DNA of 64,000 bases from Pseudomonas putida (GTDB lineage: Bacteria; Pseudomonadota; Gammaproteobacteria; Pseudomonadales; Pseudomonadaceae). Location of the stretch: NCBI GenBank assembly GCA_029953615.1, contig CP124529.1, forward strand, positions 1,826,998-1,890,997, written 5' to 3'. Every line of letters begins with the position of its first letter. The first letter of the stretch is position 1. Both the position numbers and the translations under genes were made by a program. The notes under the pieces are model-generated. The model searched no databases. It saw only the letters and a program-made list of their open reading frames with translations, and was not told the DNA's origin. Positions 47,519 through 57,303 of the stretch are shown piece after piece.

Positions 47519-47854
47519 ATGAGCGACACCCTCAACCGCCTGGCCGAAGTGCTTGAACAACGCAAGCAAGCGGCGCCCGACAGCTCCTACGTGGCCAGCC
47601 TGTACCACAAGGGCCTGAACAAGATTCTCGAAAAGCTCGGCGAAGAGTCGATCGAGACGATCATTGCCGCCAAGGATGCCGCGATCAGCAAGGATTACAG
47701 CGATGTCATCTACGAAACCGCCGACCTGTGGTTTCATAGCCTGGTAATGCTCAGCGCGCTGGGCCAGCATCCGCAAGCCGTGCTGGATGAGCTGGACCGC
47801 CGTTTCGGGCTTTCCGGGCATGATGAGAAGGCCGCGCGGCAACCATCTGCCTGA
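47519..47854 (+). CDS. hisE: phosphoribosyl-ATP pyrophosphatase
   Basis: HisE removes pyrophosphate from phosphoribosyl-ATP, the step before HisI. The 111-residue all-helical MazG-like protein has [19 protein letters not shown] and [16 protein letters not shown] with the metal-binding Glu and Asp residues. The ATG at 47519 directly follows the hisI stop. A REP pair separates it from tatA. Confidence 0.96.
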   Translation: MSDTLNRLAEVLEQRKQAAPDSSYVASLYHKGLNKILEKLGEESIETIIAAKDAAISKDYSDVIYETADLWFHSLVMLSALGQHPQAVLDELDRRFGLSGHDEKAARQPSA

Positions 47855-47882
47855 CGTATTTTGAGGCGGGTGCTGCTCGCCT

Positions 47883-47972
47883 CCTGTGGGAGCGGGCATG
47901 CCCGCGAAGCATGCGACGCAATGCATGGCACCGGCTGCGCCGGTGTTCGCGGGCTTGCCCGCTCCCACAGGG
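47883..47972. repeat. REP pair (REPIN), structured spacer
   Basis: CCTGTGGGAGCGGGCATGCC and its inverted copy enclose a spacer with the hairpin GGCACCGGCTGCGCCGGTG. It is very close to the pair at 4353-4441 and lies between hisE and tatA. Confidence 0.9.
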
Positions 47973-48022
47973 ACCGTGTTGCCGGATCGATTTGCTGTAC
48001 ACACATTTTTCAGGAGTACGAA

Positions 48023-48295
48023 ATGGGTATCTTTGACTGGAAACACTGGATCGTCCTGCTGGTGGTCGTGGTGCTGGTGTTCGGCACCAAGAAGCTGAAG
48101 AACTTCGGCAGTGACCTGGGCGAGTCGATCAAGGGCTTCCGCAAGGCCATGAGCGACGAAGAGAACAAGCCGGCCGAGCAGGCCCCGCCGCCTGCCCAAC
48201 CCGTTCCACCGGTGCAGAACACTGCCCAGCAGAACCAGGGCCACACCATCGAAGGCCAGGCCCAGCCGGCCCAAGAGCCGCAGCGGAAAGACTGA
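48023..48295 (+). CDS. tatA: twin-arginine translocase subunit TatA
   Basis: TatA forms the transport-active oligomer of the Tat system. It is 90 residues: one N-terminal membrane helix ([20 protein letters not shown]) with the conserved FG hinge, an amphipathic helix ([16 protein letters not shown]) and a Gln/Pro-rich tail. CAGGAG lies seven bases before the ATG at 48023. It is followed three bases later by tatB. Confidence 0.97.
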   Translation: MGIFDWKHWIVLLVVVVLVFGTKKLKNFGSDLGESIKGFRKAMSDEENKPAEQAPPPAQPVPPVQNTAQQNQGHTIEGQAQPAQEPQRKD

Positions 48296-48298
48296 CCC

Positions 48299-48676
48299 AT
48301 GTTCGGCATCAGTTTCAGCGAGCTGCTGCTCGTCGGCCTGGTCGCCCTGCTGGTGCTCGGCCCCGAGCGCCTGCCCGGTGCCGCGCGCACGGCAGGCCTG
48401 TGGATCGGCCGGCTCAAGCGCAGCTTCAACAGCATCAAGATGGAAGTGGAGCGCGAAATCGGCGCCGACGAAATCCGCCGCCAGCTGCACAACGAGCACA
48501 TCCTGCAGATGGAAGAGGAAGCCAAGCGTATCCTCAACCCGATGACGCCACCGGCGCAGCCGCCTGTCACCACCGCCACCGTGCAGCCGCCCGCCGGGCT
48601 CGAAGCCAGGCCGGTCGAAACCACTGCCACCCCGGCCACGCCTTCTGAACCGCCTCAACCGCCGCGAGCCCCATGA
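48299..48676 (+). CDS. tatB: twin-arginine translocase subunit TatB
   Basis: TatB pairs with TatC in the receptor for twin-arginine signal peptides. The 125-residue protein has the membrane helix [20 protein letters not shown] with Gly-Pro at the hinge. An amphipathic helix follows, then a long charged helix ([20 protein letters not shown]) and a Pro/Thr-rich tail. Its end overlaps tatC by four bases. Confidence 0.97.
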   Translation: MFGISFSELLLVGLVALLVLGPERLPGAARTAGLWIGRLKRSFNSIKMEVEREIGADEIRRQLHNEHILQMEEEAKRILNPMTPPAQPPVTTATVQPPAGLEARPVETTATPATPSEPPQPPRAP

Positions 48677-49464
48677 GCGAGAATCCGGAACACGACCAGC
48701 CAATGCCGCTGGTTTCGCACCTGACCGAACTGCGCACCCGCCTGTTGCGCTGCGTTGCCGTCATTTTCCTGATCTTTGCCGGGCTGTTCTCCTTCGCCCA
48801 GCAGATCTACACCCTGGTCTCAGCTCCACTGCGCGAGCACTTGCCGGCCAATGCGACGATGATCGCCACCGACGTGGCCTCGCCGTTCCTCACGCCGTTC
48901 AAGCTGACCATGATCGTCTCGCTGTTCCTGGCGATCCCGTTCATCCTCCAGCAGATCTGGGGCTTCATCGCGCCCGGGCTGTACCGCCATGAAAAGCGCA
49001 TCGCCATTCCGCTACTGGTGTCGAGCATCTTCCTGTTCTATGCCGGCATGGCCTTCGCCTATTTCCTGGTGTTCCCGCTGATCTTCGGCTTCTTCGCCAG
49101 CGCCACGCCGGAAGGTGTGTCGATGATGACCGACATCGCCAGCTACCTCGACTTCGTGATGACGCTGTTCTTCGCCTTTGGCGTGGCCTTCGAAATCCCG
49201 GTGGCGGTGGTGCTGCTGGTATGGATCGGCGTGGTCGACGTGAAGTATCTGAAGAAGATTCGCCCCTACGTGATCATCGGCTGCTTCGTGGTCGGCATGG
49301 TCCTTACCCCACCGGACATCTTCTCCCAGACCCTGCTGGCCGTACCTATGTGGCTGCTGTTCGAGATCGGCGTGCTGTGCGGCAGCCTGATCCGCAAACG
49401 CAGTGAAGCCGACGATAGCGCCGCCAACGACCACAACGACCAGCCACCAGCGACCCAACCGTGA
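48673..49464 (+). CDS. tatC: twin-arginine translocase subunit TatC
   Basis: TatC is the six-helix core that recognises the signal peptide. The 263-residue protein has [16 protein letters not shown] at the cytoplasmic N-terminus, [33 protein letters not shown] and [15 protein letters not shown] in the order expected. The Pro48/Glu103-type residues of TatC are recognisable in the loop region. The short C-terminal tail is acidic. It overlaps tatB by four bases and the following RsmE-family gene by four (GTGA). Confidence 0.97.
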   Translation: MSENPEHDQPMPLVSHLTELRTRLLRCVAVIFLIFAGLFSFAQQIYTLVSAPLREHLPANATMIATDVASPFLTPFKLTMIVSLFLAIPFILQQIWGFIAPGLYRHEKRIAIPLLVSSIFLFYAGMAFAYFLVFPLIFGFFASATPEGVSMMTDIASYLDFVMTLFFAFGVAFEIPVAVVLLVWIGVVDVKYLKKIRPYVIIGCFVVGMVLTPPDIFSQTLLAVPMWLLFEIGVLCGSLIRKRSEADDSAANDHNDQPPATQP

Positions 49465-50168
49465 ACTTGTTGCTCCTTGAAGAGGCCGACTTCGTCTCGG
49501 CCGACCGCGTCGTTCTCGCTGACCGGCGTTTCACCCACATGCAGGACATCCACCGTGTGGCGGTGGGCGACAACCTGCGCGTGGGCCGTATCAACGGCCT
49601 GATGGGCAAAGCCACGGTGCTGCGCCTGGAACAACACGAAGCCGAACTGGAAGTCGCCTTTGACCAGCAGCCACCGGCCAAACTGCCGCTGACCCTGGTG
49701 CTCGCCGTACCCCGGCCGAAGATGCTGCGCCGGCTGTTCCAGACCGTGGCCACCCTTGGTGTGCCGCGGCTGATCCTGGTGAACAGCTACAAGGTCGAGA
49801 AAAGCTTCTGGCAAACCCCCTTCCTGCACCCGGACAGCATACGCGAGAACCTCATCCTCGGCCTGGAACAGGCGCGCGACACCGTGCTGCCCGAGGTGAT
49901 CATCGAGAAGCGCTTCAAGCCCTTCGTCGAAGACCGCTTGCCGGCCATCGCCGCAGGCACCCTGGGCCTGGTCGGCCACCCCGGCCCCTACCCTGCCTGC
50001 CCGCGCGCCGTGGAGCAGCCCGTGACCCTGGCCATCGGCCCCGAGGGTGGCTGGATCCCTTATGAAGTGGACCTGCTGGGCAAGGCAGGCTTGGCACCGG
50101 TACAACTGGGCGAGCGTATCCTGCGGGTCGAGACGGCAGTAACGGCGCTGCTTTCACGGATTTTCTGA
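49461..50168 (+). CDS. RsmE-family RNA methyltransferase, divergent second copy
   Basis: This 235-residue SPOUT protein is homologous to RsmE but differs from the standard copy at 12691. The SAM knot is conserved ([30 protein letters not shown]). The substrate-side helix reads [20 protein letters not shown] instead of the usual GERMDWAIQKATELG, and [10 protein letters not shown] replaces the SERCEVRL region. The start is a GTG overlapping the tatC stop, so it is translationally coupled to tatABC. It may act on a different RNA base or be a redundant copy; the sequence alone cannot decide. Confidence 0.82.
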   Translation: MNLLLLEEADFVSADRVVLADRRFTHMQDIHRVAVGDNLRVGRINGLMGKATVLRLEQHEAELEVAFDQQPPAKLPLTLVLAVPRPKMLRRLFQTVATLGVPRLILVNSYKVEKSFWQTPFLHPDSIRENLILGLEQARDTVLPEVIIEKRFKPFVEDRLPAIAAGTLGLVGHPGPYPACPRAVEQPVTLAIGPEGGWIPYEVDLLGKAGLAPVQLGERILRVETAVTALLSRIF

Positions 50169-50190
50169 CACACAAGTCAATTTTTACCCA

Positions 50191-50217
50191 TAAAGTTTCC
50201 CTTCCCCAGGCCGATTG
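50191..50217 (+). promoter_or_regulatory. FliA (sigma-28) promoter of the first chemoreceptor gene
   Basis: TAAAGTTT-N11-GCCGATTG matches the flagellar sigma-28 consensus TAAAGTTT-N11-GCCGATAA in 14 of 16 positions with the exact spacing. It lies 52 bases before the ATG at 50269. Confidence 0.88.
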
Positions 50218-50268
50218 CCTTGGCAACACAACAATTAATGGTGCTGCCAAGCCGCCGGGGAGTCGTAC

Positions 50269-52185
50269 ATGTATCAATGGTTCGCCCAATCATTGGGTAA
50301 TGTGAGCGTCAATCGCAAACTGGGGCTGGGCTTCGGTCTGGTGCTGCTGTTGACGCTAGCCATCACCCTGGCCGGCTGGCACGGCATGGACAGCATCATT
50401 GACCGTGGCGACAAGCTGGGAAACATCTCGGTCATCCAGCAGTACACCCAGGAACTGCGTATCGCCCGCCAGCATTACCAGCGCCAGCGTGACGAAGCCT
50501 CGGTGGCTGAGCTGGAAAAGGCCCTGGGCAACCTCGACCGCCAGGTGCAGCTGATGCTCGGACAGATCGAACAACCCACCGACCGCCAGCGCCTGGAGCA
50601 ACAACGCGAGGCCGTGCGTGCGTACCAGCAGGCGTTCAACGAGCTGAAACAGGCCGGCCAACGCCGCGAAGCCAGCCGTGACGTGCTGGGCGACAGCGCC
50701 GATAAGGCTGCCGAACTGATCGGCCGGGTACAGCGAGGGCTGCTGCAAGGTGGCGATATCAACCAGTACCAGCACGCGGTGGACGTGAGCGCCTTGCTGC
50801 AACAGGCGCGCTTCCAGGTGCGTGGCTACACCTACAGCGGCAATGCCGATTTCCAGCAAACGGCACTGAAGGCCATAGACCAGGCCCTGGCCGAATTGCG
50901 CGCGCTGCCGGCCAAAGTACCGGCGGAACATGCCGCCAGCCTGGACGATGCCGCCACTGCCATGGCCGGCTACCGCGACGCAGTCACCCAGTTCGGCAAT
51001 GCCCAGGCCGCCAGTGAGCAAGCCCTTCAGCACATGGCCGAGCAAGGTACGGTACTGCTGCAGACCAGCCAGGCGATGACCGCCTCGCAGACCGAGGTGC
51101 GTGACGCCGGCGCGGCCCAGGCCAAGACCCTGCTCGCCGTGGCCACCGCTCTGGCTCTGGCCCTCGGCCTGCTGGCGGCCTGGGCCATCACCCGGCAGAT
51201 CATCATCCCGCTGCGCCAGACCTTGCGCGCCGCCGAACGCGTGGCCAGTGGCGACCTGACCCAGGACCTGCAGGTACAACGCCGCGACGAACTGGGCCAG
51301 TTGCAAGCCAGCATGCAGCGCATGACCCAGGGCCTGCGTGAATTGATCGGCGGCATCGGTGATGGCGTCACGCAGATCGCCAGCGCTGCCGAGGAGCTGT
51401 CGGCGGTGACCGAGCAGACCAGCGCCGGGGTCAACAACCAGAAGGTCGAGACCGATCAGGTAGCGACCGCCATGAACCAGATGACCGCCACCGTGCATGA
51501 AGTGGCACGCAATGCCGAGCAGGCCTCCGAAGCCGCGTTGATGGCCGACCAGCAAGCCCGTGAAGGCGACCGTGTGGTGGGCGAGGCGGTGGCGCAGATC
51601 GAGCGCCTGGCCGGCGAAGTGGTCAACTCCAGCGAAGCGATGAACCAGCTCAAGGCCGAGAGCGACAAGATCGGCAGCGTACTCGACGTGATCAAGTCGG
51701 TGGCCCAACAGACCAACCTGCTGGCCCTCAACGCGGCGATCGAAGCGGCCCGTGCCGGCGAGGCCGGGCGTGGCTTTGCGGTGGTAGCCGATGAGGTACG
51801 CAGCCTGGCGCAGCGCACCCAGCAATCGACCGAAGAGATCGAAGAGCTGATTGCCGGCCTGCAGAGCGGCACCCAGCGCGTGGCCAGCGTGATGGACAGC
51901 AGCCGCCAGCTGACCGATAGCAGCGTTGAACTGACCCGCCGCGCCGGCAGCTCACTGGAAACCATCACTCGCACCGTGTCGTCGATCCAGGCGATGAACC
52001 AGCAGATTGCCACTGCGGCGGAAGAACAGACGGCCGTTGCAGAAGAGATCAACCGCAGCGTGATGAACGTGCGGGATATTTCTGATCAGACCTCGGCGGC
52101 CAGTGAAGAGACGGCCAGCTCCAGCGTGGAGCTGGCGCGGCTGGGTACCCATTTGCAGGGGTTGGTGGGGCGGTTCAGGCTCTGA
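50269..52185 (+). CDS. methyl-accepting chemotaxis protein, helical bimodular (HBM-type) sensor
   Basis: This 638-residue chemoreceptor has membrane helix 1 ([17 protein letters not shown]), a 240-residue all-helical periplasmic sensor in two modules (residues 40-280) as in HBM receptors, membrane helix 2 ([20 protein letters not shown]), HAMP (residues 300-355) and a signalling domain with the tip [24 protein letters not shown] receptors such as McpS and McpQ of P. putida bind Krebs-cycle acids including citrate. The place beside the RsmE-family gene resembles that of McpQ, but the ligand here is inferred only. GGGGAG precedes the ATG. It has its own sigma-28 promoter, so it belongs to the flagellar regulon. 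Confidence 0.9.
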   Translation: MYQWFAQSLGNVSVNRKLGLGFGLVLLLTLAITLAGWHGMDSIIDRGDKLGNISVIQQYTQELRIARQHYQRQRDEASVAELEKALGNLDRQVQLMLGQIEQPTDRQRLEQQREAVRAYQQAFNELKQAGQRREASRDVLGDSADKAAELIGRVQRGLLQGGDINQYQHAVDVSALLQQARFQVRGYTYSGNADFQQTALKAIDQALAELRALPAKVPAEHAASLDDAATAMAGYRDAVTQFGNAQAASEQALQHMAEQGTVLLQTSQAMTASQTEVRDAGAAQAKTLLAVATALALALGLLAAWAITRQIIIPLRQTLRAAERVASGDLTQDLQVQRRDELGQLQASMQRMTQGLRELIGGIGDGVTQIASAAEELSAVTEQTSAGVNNQKVETDQVATAMNQMTATVHEVARNAEQASEAALMADQQAREGDRVVGEAVAQIERLAGEVVNSSEAMNQLKAESDKIGSVLDVIKSVAQQTNLLALNAAIEAARAGEAGRGFAVVADEVRSLAQRTQQSTEEIEELIAGLQSGTQRVASVMDSSRQLTDSSVELTRRAGSSLETITRTVSSIQAMNQQIATAAEEQTAVAEEINRSVMNVRDISDQTSAASEETASSSVELARLGTHLQGLVGRFRL

Positions 52186-52207
52186 TCTGAAGAATGGGCC
52201 GCCTTTT

Positions 52208-52305
52208 CCGGCCTCTTCGCGGGCTTGCCCGCTCCCACAGGGACCGCACAGCTCTCAAAGTCTGTGCAGTATCTGTGGGAGCGGGCAAGCCCGCGAAGAG
52301 GCCGG
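52208..52305. repeat. REP pair with extended arms
   Basis: CCGGCCTCTTCGCGGGCTTG and its inverted copy ending at 52305 form one of the longest dyads of this family in the window. It separates the two chemoreceptor genes and may terminate transcription of the first. Confidence 0.9.
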
Positions 52306-52359
52306 CACAGGCGGAGCATTCCTACGTGTTGAAGTGAAATTTCCTACCTGATTATCAGG

Positions 52360-52387
52360 TCAAGTCCTACAGCTCCGCTGCCGATTG
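52360..52387 (+). promoter_or_regulatory. FliA (sigma-28) promoter of the second chemoreceptor gene
   Basis: TCAAGTCC-N12-GCCGATTG resembles the Pseudomonas sigma-28 consensus (TCAAG...GCCGAT). The -10 half is identical to that of the upstream receptor gene; the spacer is one base longer. It lies 61 bases before the ATG at 52449. Confidence 0.75.
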
Positions 52388-52448
52388 GCAGAGGTGTGAT
52401 GCCGGCAATCCGCCCGCATCCCCTCTCTCAATCGCCCGGAGGCTCACC

Positions 52449-54392
52449 ATGCTCGGCTACCTCAACCGCAAGCTTGGCAACATCAGTGTCGCTGCCAAGC
52501 TGGCCCTCGGCTTCGCCGTGGTTCTGCTGCTCACCCTGGCCACCACCATCAGTGGCTGGCGCGCGCTGGATGACGCCATCGTGCGCTCACAGCAACTCAG
52601 TGAAATAGGCCTGATCAACGACCTGACCAAAGACCTGCGCGCGGAAAGCATTACCTACCGCGTGCTCAACGACGATGCCAGCAAATCGCGGATAGCCAGC
52701 ATCCTCGAACAACTGCACAACATGCTGACCACCCTGCAACAACGCAGCAGCGTCGATGAATCGCGGCAATTGCTGACCGAAAAGCTGACGCTGCTGCAAC
52801 GCTTGCGCGATGACTTCAGCGAACTGCAACGCAGCGTCGCCAACCGTGTCGCCCTGCGCGAGGCCATGCAGCTGCAGGAGCAGACGCTCAACGAGGCGAT
52901 CGACAAACTGCAGACCCAGGCCTTGCTGGAGATGCCTGCCGACAGTCAGCAAGGCGCTGTGCTGGGCCTGATGGATACCCTCAGCCGGCATGTCGATGGC
53001 GCCAACCAGCAGAGCTTGGTACCTGCCTACACTTTCACCCCTGTCGAGGACTTCGCCAAGGTTGGCGACAACGCCCTGAACGCTGCCGATGCCAGCTTGG
53101 GGCAACTGCTCAAGAGCCTTGCACCGCTGCGTCTGCCACGTGCCGTTACCGAGCAACCCGGTGTCGAGCTGGGCAAATACCGCGCCAGCCTGGACCAGTA
53201 CCGACGCGCCGCGGTGCACGTCGAGCAATTGCAGAACAGCCTGGAAAAGATGGGCAATGAGTTGCGCGCGGTAAGCCTGGAGCTTGGCAAGCGCAAGATC
53301 GAGCAACGTGACAGCGAAGCCCTGGCTGCCCGCTCGTTGCTGACCAGCGTGGCGCTGCTGGCGCTGGTGGTGGGCGTATTGGCCGCCTGGCTGATCACCC
53401 TGCAGATCACCCAACCCTTGCGTCAGACCCTGGCCGTGGCCGCACGCATTGCCAAGGGCGACCTGAGCCAGGTCGAAACAGTGCAACGCCGCGACGAGAT
53501 GGGGCAATTGCAGGCCAGCATGCGTGAAATGACCTTGAGCCTGCGCGAGCTTATCGGGGGTATCGACCAGGGCGTCAGCCAACTGTCACAAGCTGCCTCG
53601 GAGCTGGCAGGCAGCAGCGAGGATACCAAGCTGCGCATCAACCAGCAGCGCGAGGAAACCGACCAGGTGGCGACTGCCATGAATCAGATGAGCGCCACCG
53701 TGCAGGAAGTGGCGCAGAACGCCGAACAGGCCTCGCTGGCCGCGACCAATGCCGACCAGCAGGCGCAGATGGGCGACCAGGTGGTGGCCGAGGCTATCGG
53801 CCGTATCGAGCAACTGGCCGGGCAGATGGACCATTGCCTGGCCGCCATGCAGCACCTGGCGGGCGAAAGCCAGCGCATTGGCAGCATCCTCGATGTGATC
53901 AAGTCGGTGTCCGAGCAGACCAACCTGCTGGCCCTGAACGCGGCGATCGAAGCGGCACGGGCGGGTGAAGCCGGGCGTGGCTTTGCCGTGGTGGCCGATG
54001 AAGTGCGTGGCCTGGCCCAGCGGACCTCGACGGCAACCGAGGAAATTGGCCAACTGATCGACAGCTTGCACAACGGCACTGACGAAGTGACCCGCCTGCT
54101 GGACAGCAGCAAGAACCTGACCGAGCAGAGCGTCGAGCTGAGCCGCAAGGCCGGGCATGCGTTGAGCCAGATCACCGACACGGTGTCGAGCATCCAGGGC
54201 ATGAACCAGCAGATTGCCACGGCCAGCGAGGAGCAGAGTGTGGTGGCCGAGCAGATCAACCGTAGTGTGCTGAATGTGCGCGATGTGTCGGATCAGACCA
54301 GTGCGGCCAGTGAACAGACGGCGGCTTCTAGTGGCGAGCTGGAGCAGTTGGGGCAGCAGCTGCGGGGGATGGTCGGGCGGTTCAACATCTGA
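52449..54392 (+). CDS. methyl-accepting chemotaxis protein, helical bimodular (HBM-type) sensor
   Basis: This 647-residue receptor is paralogous to the preceding gene: the same N-terminal pattern ([20 protein letters not shown]), a 250-residue helical periplasmic domain with little direct identity, a second helix ([20 protein letters not shown]), HAMP and a nearly identical signalling domain ([20 protein letters not shown]). The sensor differs strongly from its neighbour while the cytoplasmic part is conserved, as expected for duplication followed by ligand divergence. CGGAGG precedes the ATG. It has its own sigma-28 promoter. The ligand is unknown. Confidence 0.9.
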   Translation: MLGYLNRKLGNISVAAKLALGFAVVLLLTLATTISGWRALDDAIVRSQQLSEIGLINDLTKDLRAESITYRVLNDDASKSRIASILEQLHNMLTTLQQRSSVDESRQLLTEKLTLLQRLRDDFSELQRSVANRVALREAMQLQEQTLNEAIDKLQTQALLEMPADSQQGAVLGLMDTLSRHVDGANQQSLVPAYTFTPVEDFAKVGDNALNAADASLGQLLKSLAPLRLPRAVTEQPGVELGKYRASLDQYRRAAVHVEQLQNSLEKMGNELRAVSLELGKRKIEQRDSEALAARSLLTSVALLALVVGVLAAWLITLQITQPLRQTLAVAARIAKGDLSQVETVQRRDEMGQLQASMREMTLSLRELIGGIDQGVSQLSQAASELAGSSEDTKLRINQQREETDQVATAMNQMSATVQEVAQNAEQASLAATNADQQAQMGDQVVAEAIGRIEQLAGQMDHCLAAMQHLAGESQRIGSILDVIKSVSEQTNLLALNAAIEAARAGEAGRGFAVVADEVRGLAQRTSTATEEIGQLIDSLHNGTDEVTRLLDSSKNLTEQSVELSRKAGHALSQITDTVSSIQGMNQQIATASEEQSVVAEQINRSVLNVRDVSDQTSAASEQTAASSGELEQLGQQLRGMVGRFNI

Positions 54393-54404
54393 AACCGCGT
54401 CGCC

Positions 54405-54474
54405 CTCTTCGCGGGCACGCCCGCTCCCACAGGTATATCGCTACCCTTGTGGGAGCGGGCATGCCCGCGAAGAG
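54405..54474. repeat. REP pair
   Basis: CTCTTCGCGGGCACGCCCGC and its inverted copy ending at 54474 lie between the convergent chemoreceptor and ABC-transporter genes. Confidence 0.9.
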
Positions 54475-54485
54475 GCCAGTGCGGG

Positions 54486-55220
54486 TTACAGCACCTGGCG
54501 CAGGAACGCCTGCGCACGCGGGTCTTTCGGCGAGGCGAAGAACGCGGCCGGCGCCGAATCTTCCAGCAACTTGCCATGGTCGAAGAACAACACGCGGTCC
54601 GCCACTTCGCGGGCAAAGCCCATTTCGTGAGTGACGCAGACCATGGTCATGCCTTCCTGAGCCAGGGTCTTCATCACGTCCAGCACCTCGCCGACCATTT
54701 CCGGGTCGAGCGCCGAGGTCGGCTCGTCGAACAGCATCACTTTCGGGTCCATGGCCAAAGCACGGGCGATCGCCACCCGCTGCTGCTGGCCGCCGGACAG
54801 GCGTGACGGGTATTCATTGGCCTTCTGCGCAATGCCCACCTTCTCCAGCAGAGCCCTGGCCTTGGCTTCGCGGTCGGCCTTGTTGCGCTTGCGCACCACC
54901 TTCTGCGCCAGGCACAGGTTCTCCAGCACGGTCATGTGCGGGAACAGGTTGAAGTGCTGGAACACCATGCCGACTTCGCGGCGGTATGCGTTGATGTCGG
55001 TCTTCGGGTCAGCCAGTTGCAGGCCGTCGATGGCCACATGGCCTTCGTCGAAATGCTCCAGGCCGTTAAGGCAGCGCAGGAAGGTCGACTTGCCCGAACC
55101 CGATGGGCCGAGCACCACCACCACTTCGCCCTTGGCGACCTGGGTGGTGACATTATCCACAGCCCGTACCACGTGGCCACGGGTGTCGAAGACTTTCAGC
55201 AGGTCACGGACTTCAATCAC
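54486..55220 (-). CDS. polar amino acid ABC transporter ATP-binding protein
   Basis: This 244-residue ATPase is of the amino-acid uptake (GlnQ/GltL-like) class. It shows Walker [10 protein letters not shown], the Q-loop in [13 protein letters not shown], signature [15 protein letters not shown], Walker [13 protein letters not shown] and switch His in VTHEMGFA. The GTG at 55220 ([10 protein letters not shown]) has GGAGG ten bases upstream; a TTG at 55229 would sit one base from that site, so it is less likely. The gene overlaps the permease gene by eight bases. It is the third gene of a three-gene transporter unit. Confidence 0.93.
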   Translation of the reverse strand: MIEVRDLLKVFDTRGHVVRAVDNVTTQVAKGEVVVVLGPSGSGKSTFLRCLNGLEHFDEGHVAIDGLQLADPKTDINAYRREVGMVFQHFNLFPHMTVLENLCLAQKVVRKRNKADREAKARALLEKVGIAQKANEYPSRLSGGQQQRVAIARALAMDPKVMLFDEPTSALDPEMVGEVLDVMKTLAQEGMTMVCVTHEMGFAREVADRVLFFDHGKLLEDSAPAAFFASPKDPRAQAFLRQVL

Positions 55221-56175
55221 TTTGCGCAAGCCTCCGCTCGAGCCGGCTGGCCAGGTGCGACAGCGGCAGGTTGATCAGCAGGTACAGGCCTGCCACGCAG
55301 AACCAGATCTCGAAGGTCGAGAACGAGGTGGTAATGGCCTCGCGGCCGCTCTTGGTCAGTTCGGTGATGGCGATCACCGAGACCAGCGAGGTGTCCTTGA
55401 CCAGGCTGATGAACTGGCCGGCCAAAGGCGGCAGCACACGCTTGAAGGCCTGCGGCAGGATCACGTGGCGCATCGACTGGCCCGCGTTCAGGCCCAGCGA
55501 GCGGGCCGCCTCGTTCTGGCCCTTGGCGATGGACTGCACGCCGGCACGCACGATTTCGGCCACGTAGGCGCCGGTGAACAGCGCCAGTGCCGCCACCCCG
55601 GCAAACTCGCGGGACAGGTTGAGCACGGTACCGATGAAGAAGTAGAAGATGAAGATCTGCACCAACAGCGGGGTACCACGCACCAGTTCGACATATACCG
55701 TCGTCAGGTCACGCAGGGTGGGGTTGCTGGACAGTCGGCAGAGGCCGGCGAACAGGCCGATCAGCAGGCCCAGGGCACCGGACACCACCGAAATCCACAG
55801 GGTGGTCCATAGCCCCCAAAGCAGCGGGCCGGCCGCCCAGTGGCGGGTGACGCCAATCTGGTCGCCTTCGGAAACATCATCGCCACGAGACAGCTGCAGG
55901 CTGTCCTTGGCCACGTCGAGTACCTGCTCGTCACCATTCTCGTCTTTCAGCGTGACACGGGCATTGTCACCCGAGATGACGATCTCCTGCACGGTGCCGT
56001 AACCGGCGGCGCGCTGTGCTTCCTCGGCCTTGTAGGCGAAGTACTGCGGTACGCGGTTCCAGCGCCACTCGTAGGAAATCATCGAGGTGGCCATGTACAG
56101 GCTGAACGCCAGGCCCACCAGGACCAGGGCAGTCAAACCGTGCCAGGGCCACTGGGCTTTCTTGTGTTTGATCAC
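55213..56175 (-). CDS. amino acid ABC transporter permease with periplasmic insert
   Basis: This 320-residue inner-membrane permease starts with GTG (GGAAG upstream). A first helix ([17 protein letters not shown]) is followed by about 80 extracytoplasmic residues that look like a small beta-domain ([20 protein letters not shown], then a SEGDQIGV turn). The His/Glu/Gln-type permease core of five helices then begins at about residue 115, with the EAA-like coupling loop [20 protein letters not shown]. Only one permease gene is present, so the transporter is probably a homodimer. The insert is a known feature of some Pseudomonas amino-acid permeases; its role is not established. Confidence 0.92.
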   Translation of the reverse strand: MIKHKKAQWPWHGLTALVLVGLAFSLYMATSMISYEWRWNRVPQYFAYKAEEAQRAAGYGTVQEIVISGDNARVTLKDENGDEQVLDVAKDSLQLSRGDDVSEGDQIGVTRHWAAGPLLWGLWTTLWISVVSGALGLLIGLFAGLCRLSSNPTLRDLTTVYVELVRGTPLLVQIFIFYFFIGTVLNLSREFAGVAALALFTGAYVAEIVRAGVQSIAKGQNEAARSLGLNAGQSMRHVILPQAFKRVLPPLAGQFISLVKDTSLVSVIAITELTKSGREAITTSFSTFEIWFCVAGLYLLINLPLSHLASRLERRLAQSD

Positions 56176-56198
56176 GTGGGGTACTTCCGTAAATGCGA

Positions 56199-56221
56199 AC
56201 GCGCAGGGTTTGCCTGCGCGT
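56199..56221 (-). other. intercistronic hairpin between binding protein and permease
   Basis: ACGCGCAGG (56199-56207) pairs with CCTGCGCGT (56213-56221) around a five-base loop, without a T-run on the transcribed strand. Such stems protect the abundant binding-protein message and lower permease expression. Confidence 0.65.
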
Positions 56222-56254
56222 CGGGGTCATAAAGCCGGGCTTGTGGCCTGGGCC

Positions 56255-57055
56255 TTATTCCATGTCCTTCAGCCAGTCCTTGTTCTTGAACCACTTGTCG
56301 TGAATACGATCGTAGGTCCCGTCATGCTTGATCTGGTGCAGGAAGTTGTTGATGAAGTTGATGCTGTCGTAGTCGCCTTTCTTCAGGCCGAAGGCCAGCG
56401 GCTCGTAGGTGAAGGGTTCTTCGAGGAACAGCAGCTTGCCGGCACCGGCCTTCTCCACGGCCACCACGTTGTAGGGCGCGTCATAGACAAAGGCATCAGC
56501 CTTGCCGTTGACCACATCCATCACCGCTTCCTGCTCGTTGTCGTAGCCGTGGTACTTGGCTTTGCCGATCAGCTTCTTGGAAACCATTTCACCCGTGGTA
56601 CCGAGCTTGGAAGTCAGGCGGTACTTCTCGTTGTTCAGGTCCTTGTACGACTTGATCTCGCCCGCCAGCTCCTTGCGGATCAGCAGGGTCTGGCCAACCA
56701 CGATGAAAGGTTCGCTGAAGTTCAGGCGCAGGTTGCGCTCCTGGGTCAGGGTCATGCCGCTGCCGATCATGTCGAACTTGTCGGTCAGCAGGGCCGGGAT
56801 GATGCCGTCATAGGCGGTGGAGACCGCCTCGAACTTGACGCCCATGGACTTGGCCATGGCTTTGAGGATATCGACCTCGAAGCCGATGATTTCGCCACGC
56901 TTGTTGGTCATCTGGAACGGCATGTAGGTCGGGTCCATGCCCACCCGCAGGGTGCCGCGCTTGACCGCGTCATCGATGGCGCCGGCCTGGGCCGCTGTCA
57001 CGGCGACCAGGGCGGTGACACCGACCAGCAGTCGCGAAAGGTATTTCTTGATCAT
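56255..57055 (-). CDS. amino acid ABC transporter substrate-binding protein
   Basis: This 266-residue periplasmic protein has signal peptide YLSRLLVGVTALVAVTAAQA. The mature protein is a family 3 solute-binding protein: GTLRVGMDPTYMPFQMTNKR, GFEVDILKAMAKSMGVKFE, IGSGMTLTQERNLRLNFSEP (the conserved ligand-contacting Arg and Ser), and KLGTTGEMVSKK. This class binds polar amino acids such as glutamine, glutamate or related compounds; the exact ligand is not readable. The ATG at 57055 gives the signal peptide. It is the first gene of the transporter unit. Confidence 0.93.
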   Translation of the reverse strand: MIKKYLSRLLVGVTALVAVTAAQAGAIDDAVKRGTLRVGMDPTYMPFQMTNKRGEIIGFEVDILKAMAKSMGVKFEAVSTAYDGIIPALLTDKFDMIGSGMTLTQERNLRLNFSEPFIVVGQTLLIRKELAGEIKSYKDLNNEKYRLTSKLGTTGEMVSKKLIGKAKYHGYDNEQEAVMDVVNGKADAFVYDAPYNVVAVEKAGAGKLLFLEEPFTYEPLAFGLKKGDYDSINFINNFLHQIKHDGTYDRIHDKWFKNKDWLKDME

Positions 57056-57209
57056 CACCAAGTCCCCTAGCAAGAAAAGTAGCGAATCTTATTGTTGGCA
57101 TGGCCCTGGCGGCCGATGCGTCATATCGAGGGGGATGCTAACGCATGGCGGCCCGGGGACCTAGAGCCGGGGGGGACTTTGTTGGCCAAAATAGAGGGAA
57201 GGCCCTAAA

Positions 57210-57298
57210 AGCTTCGCGGGCACGCCCGCTCCCACAGGTACTGCACAGCCGTTGAGGCATGCGCTGTACCTGTGGGAGCGGGCGTGCCCGCGAAGAGG
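57210..57298. repeat. REP pair
   Basis: GCTTCGCGGGCACGCCCGCT and its inverted copy ending at 57298 lie directly after the opgH stop. The rest of the 248-base gap is the upstream region of the transporter operon. Confidence 0.9.
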
Positions 57299-57303
57299 CC
57301 CGA

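Noticed and set aside
4353..57298. Regularly recurring short repeats taken for a CRISPR array
   Set aside because: The copies are kilobases apart, palindromic and paired in inverted order, with no spacer ladder and no cas genes.
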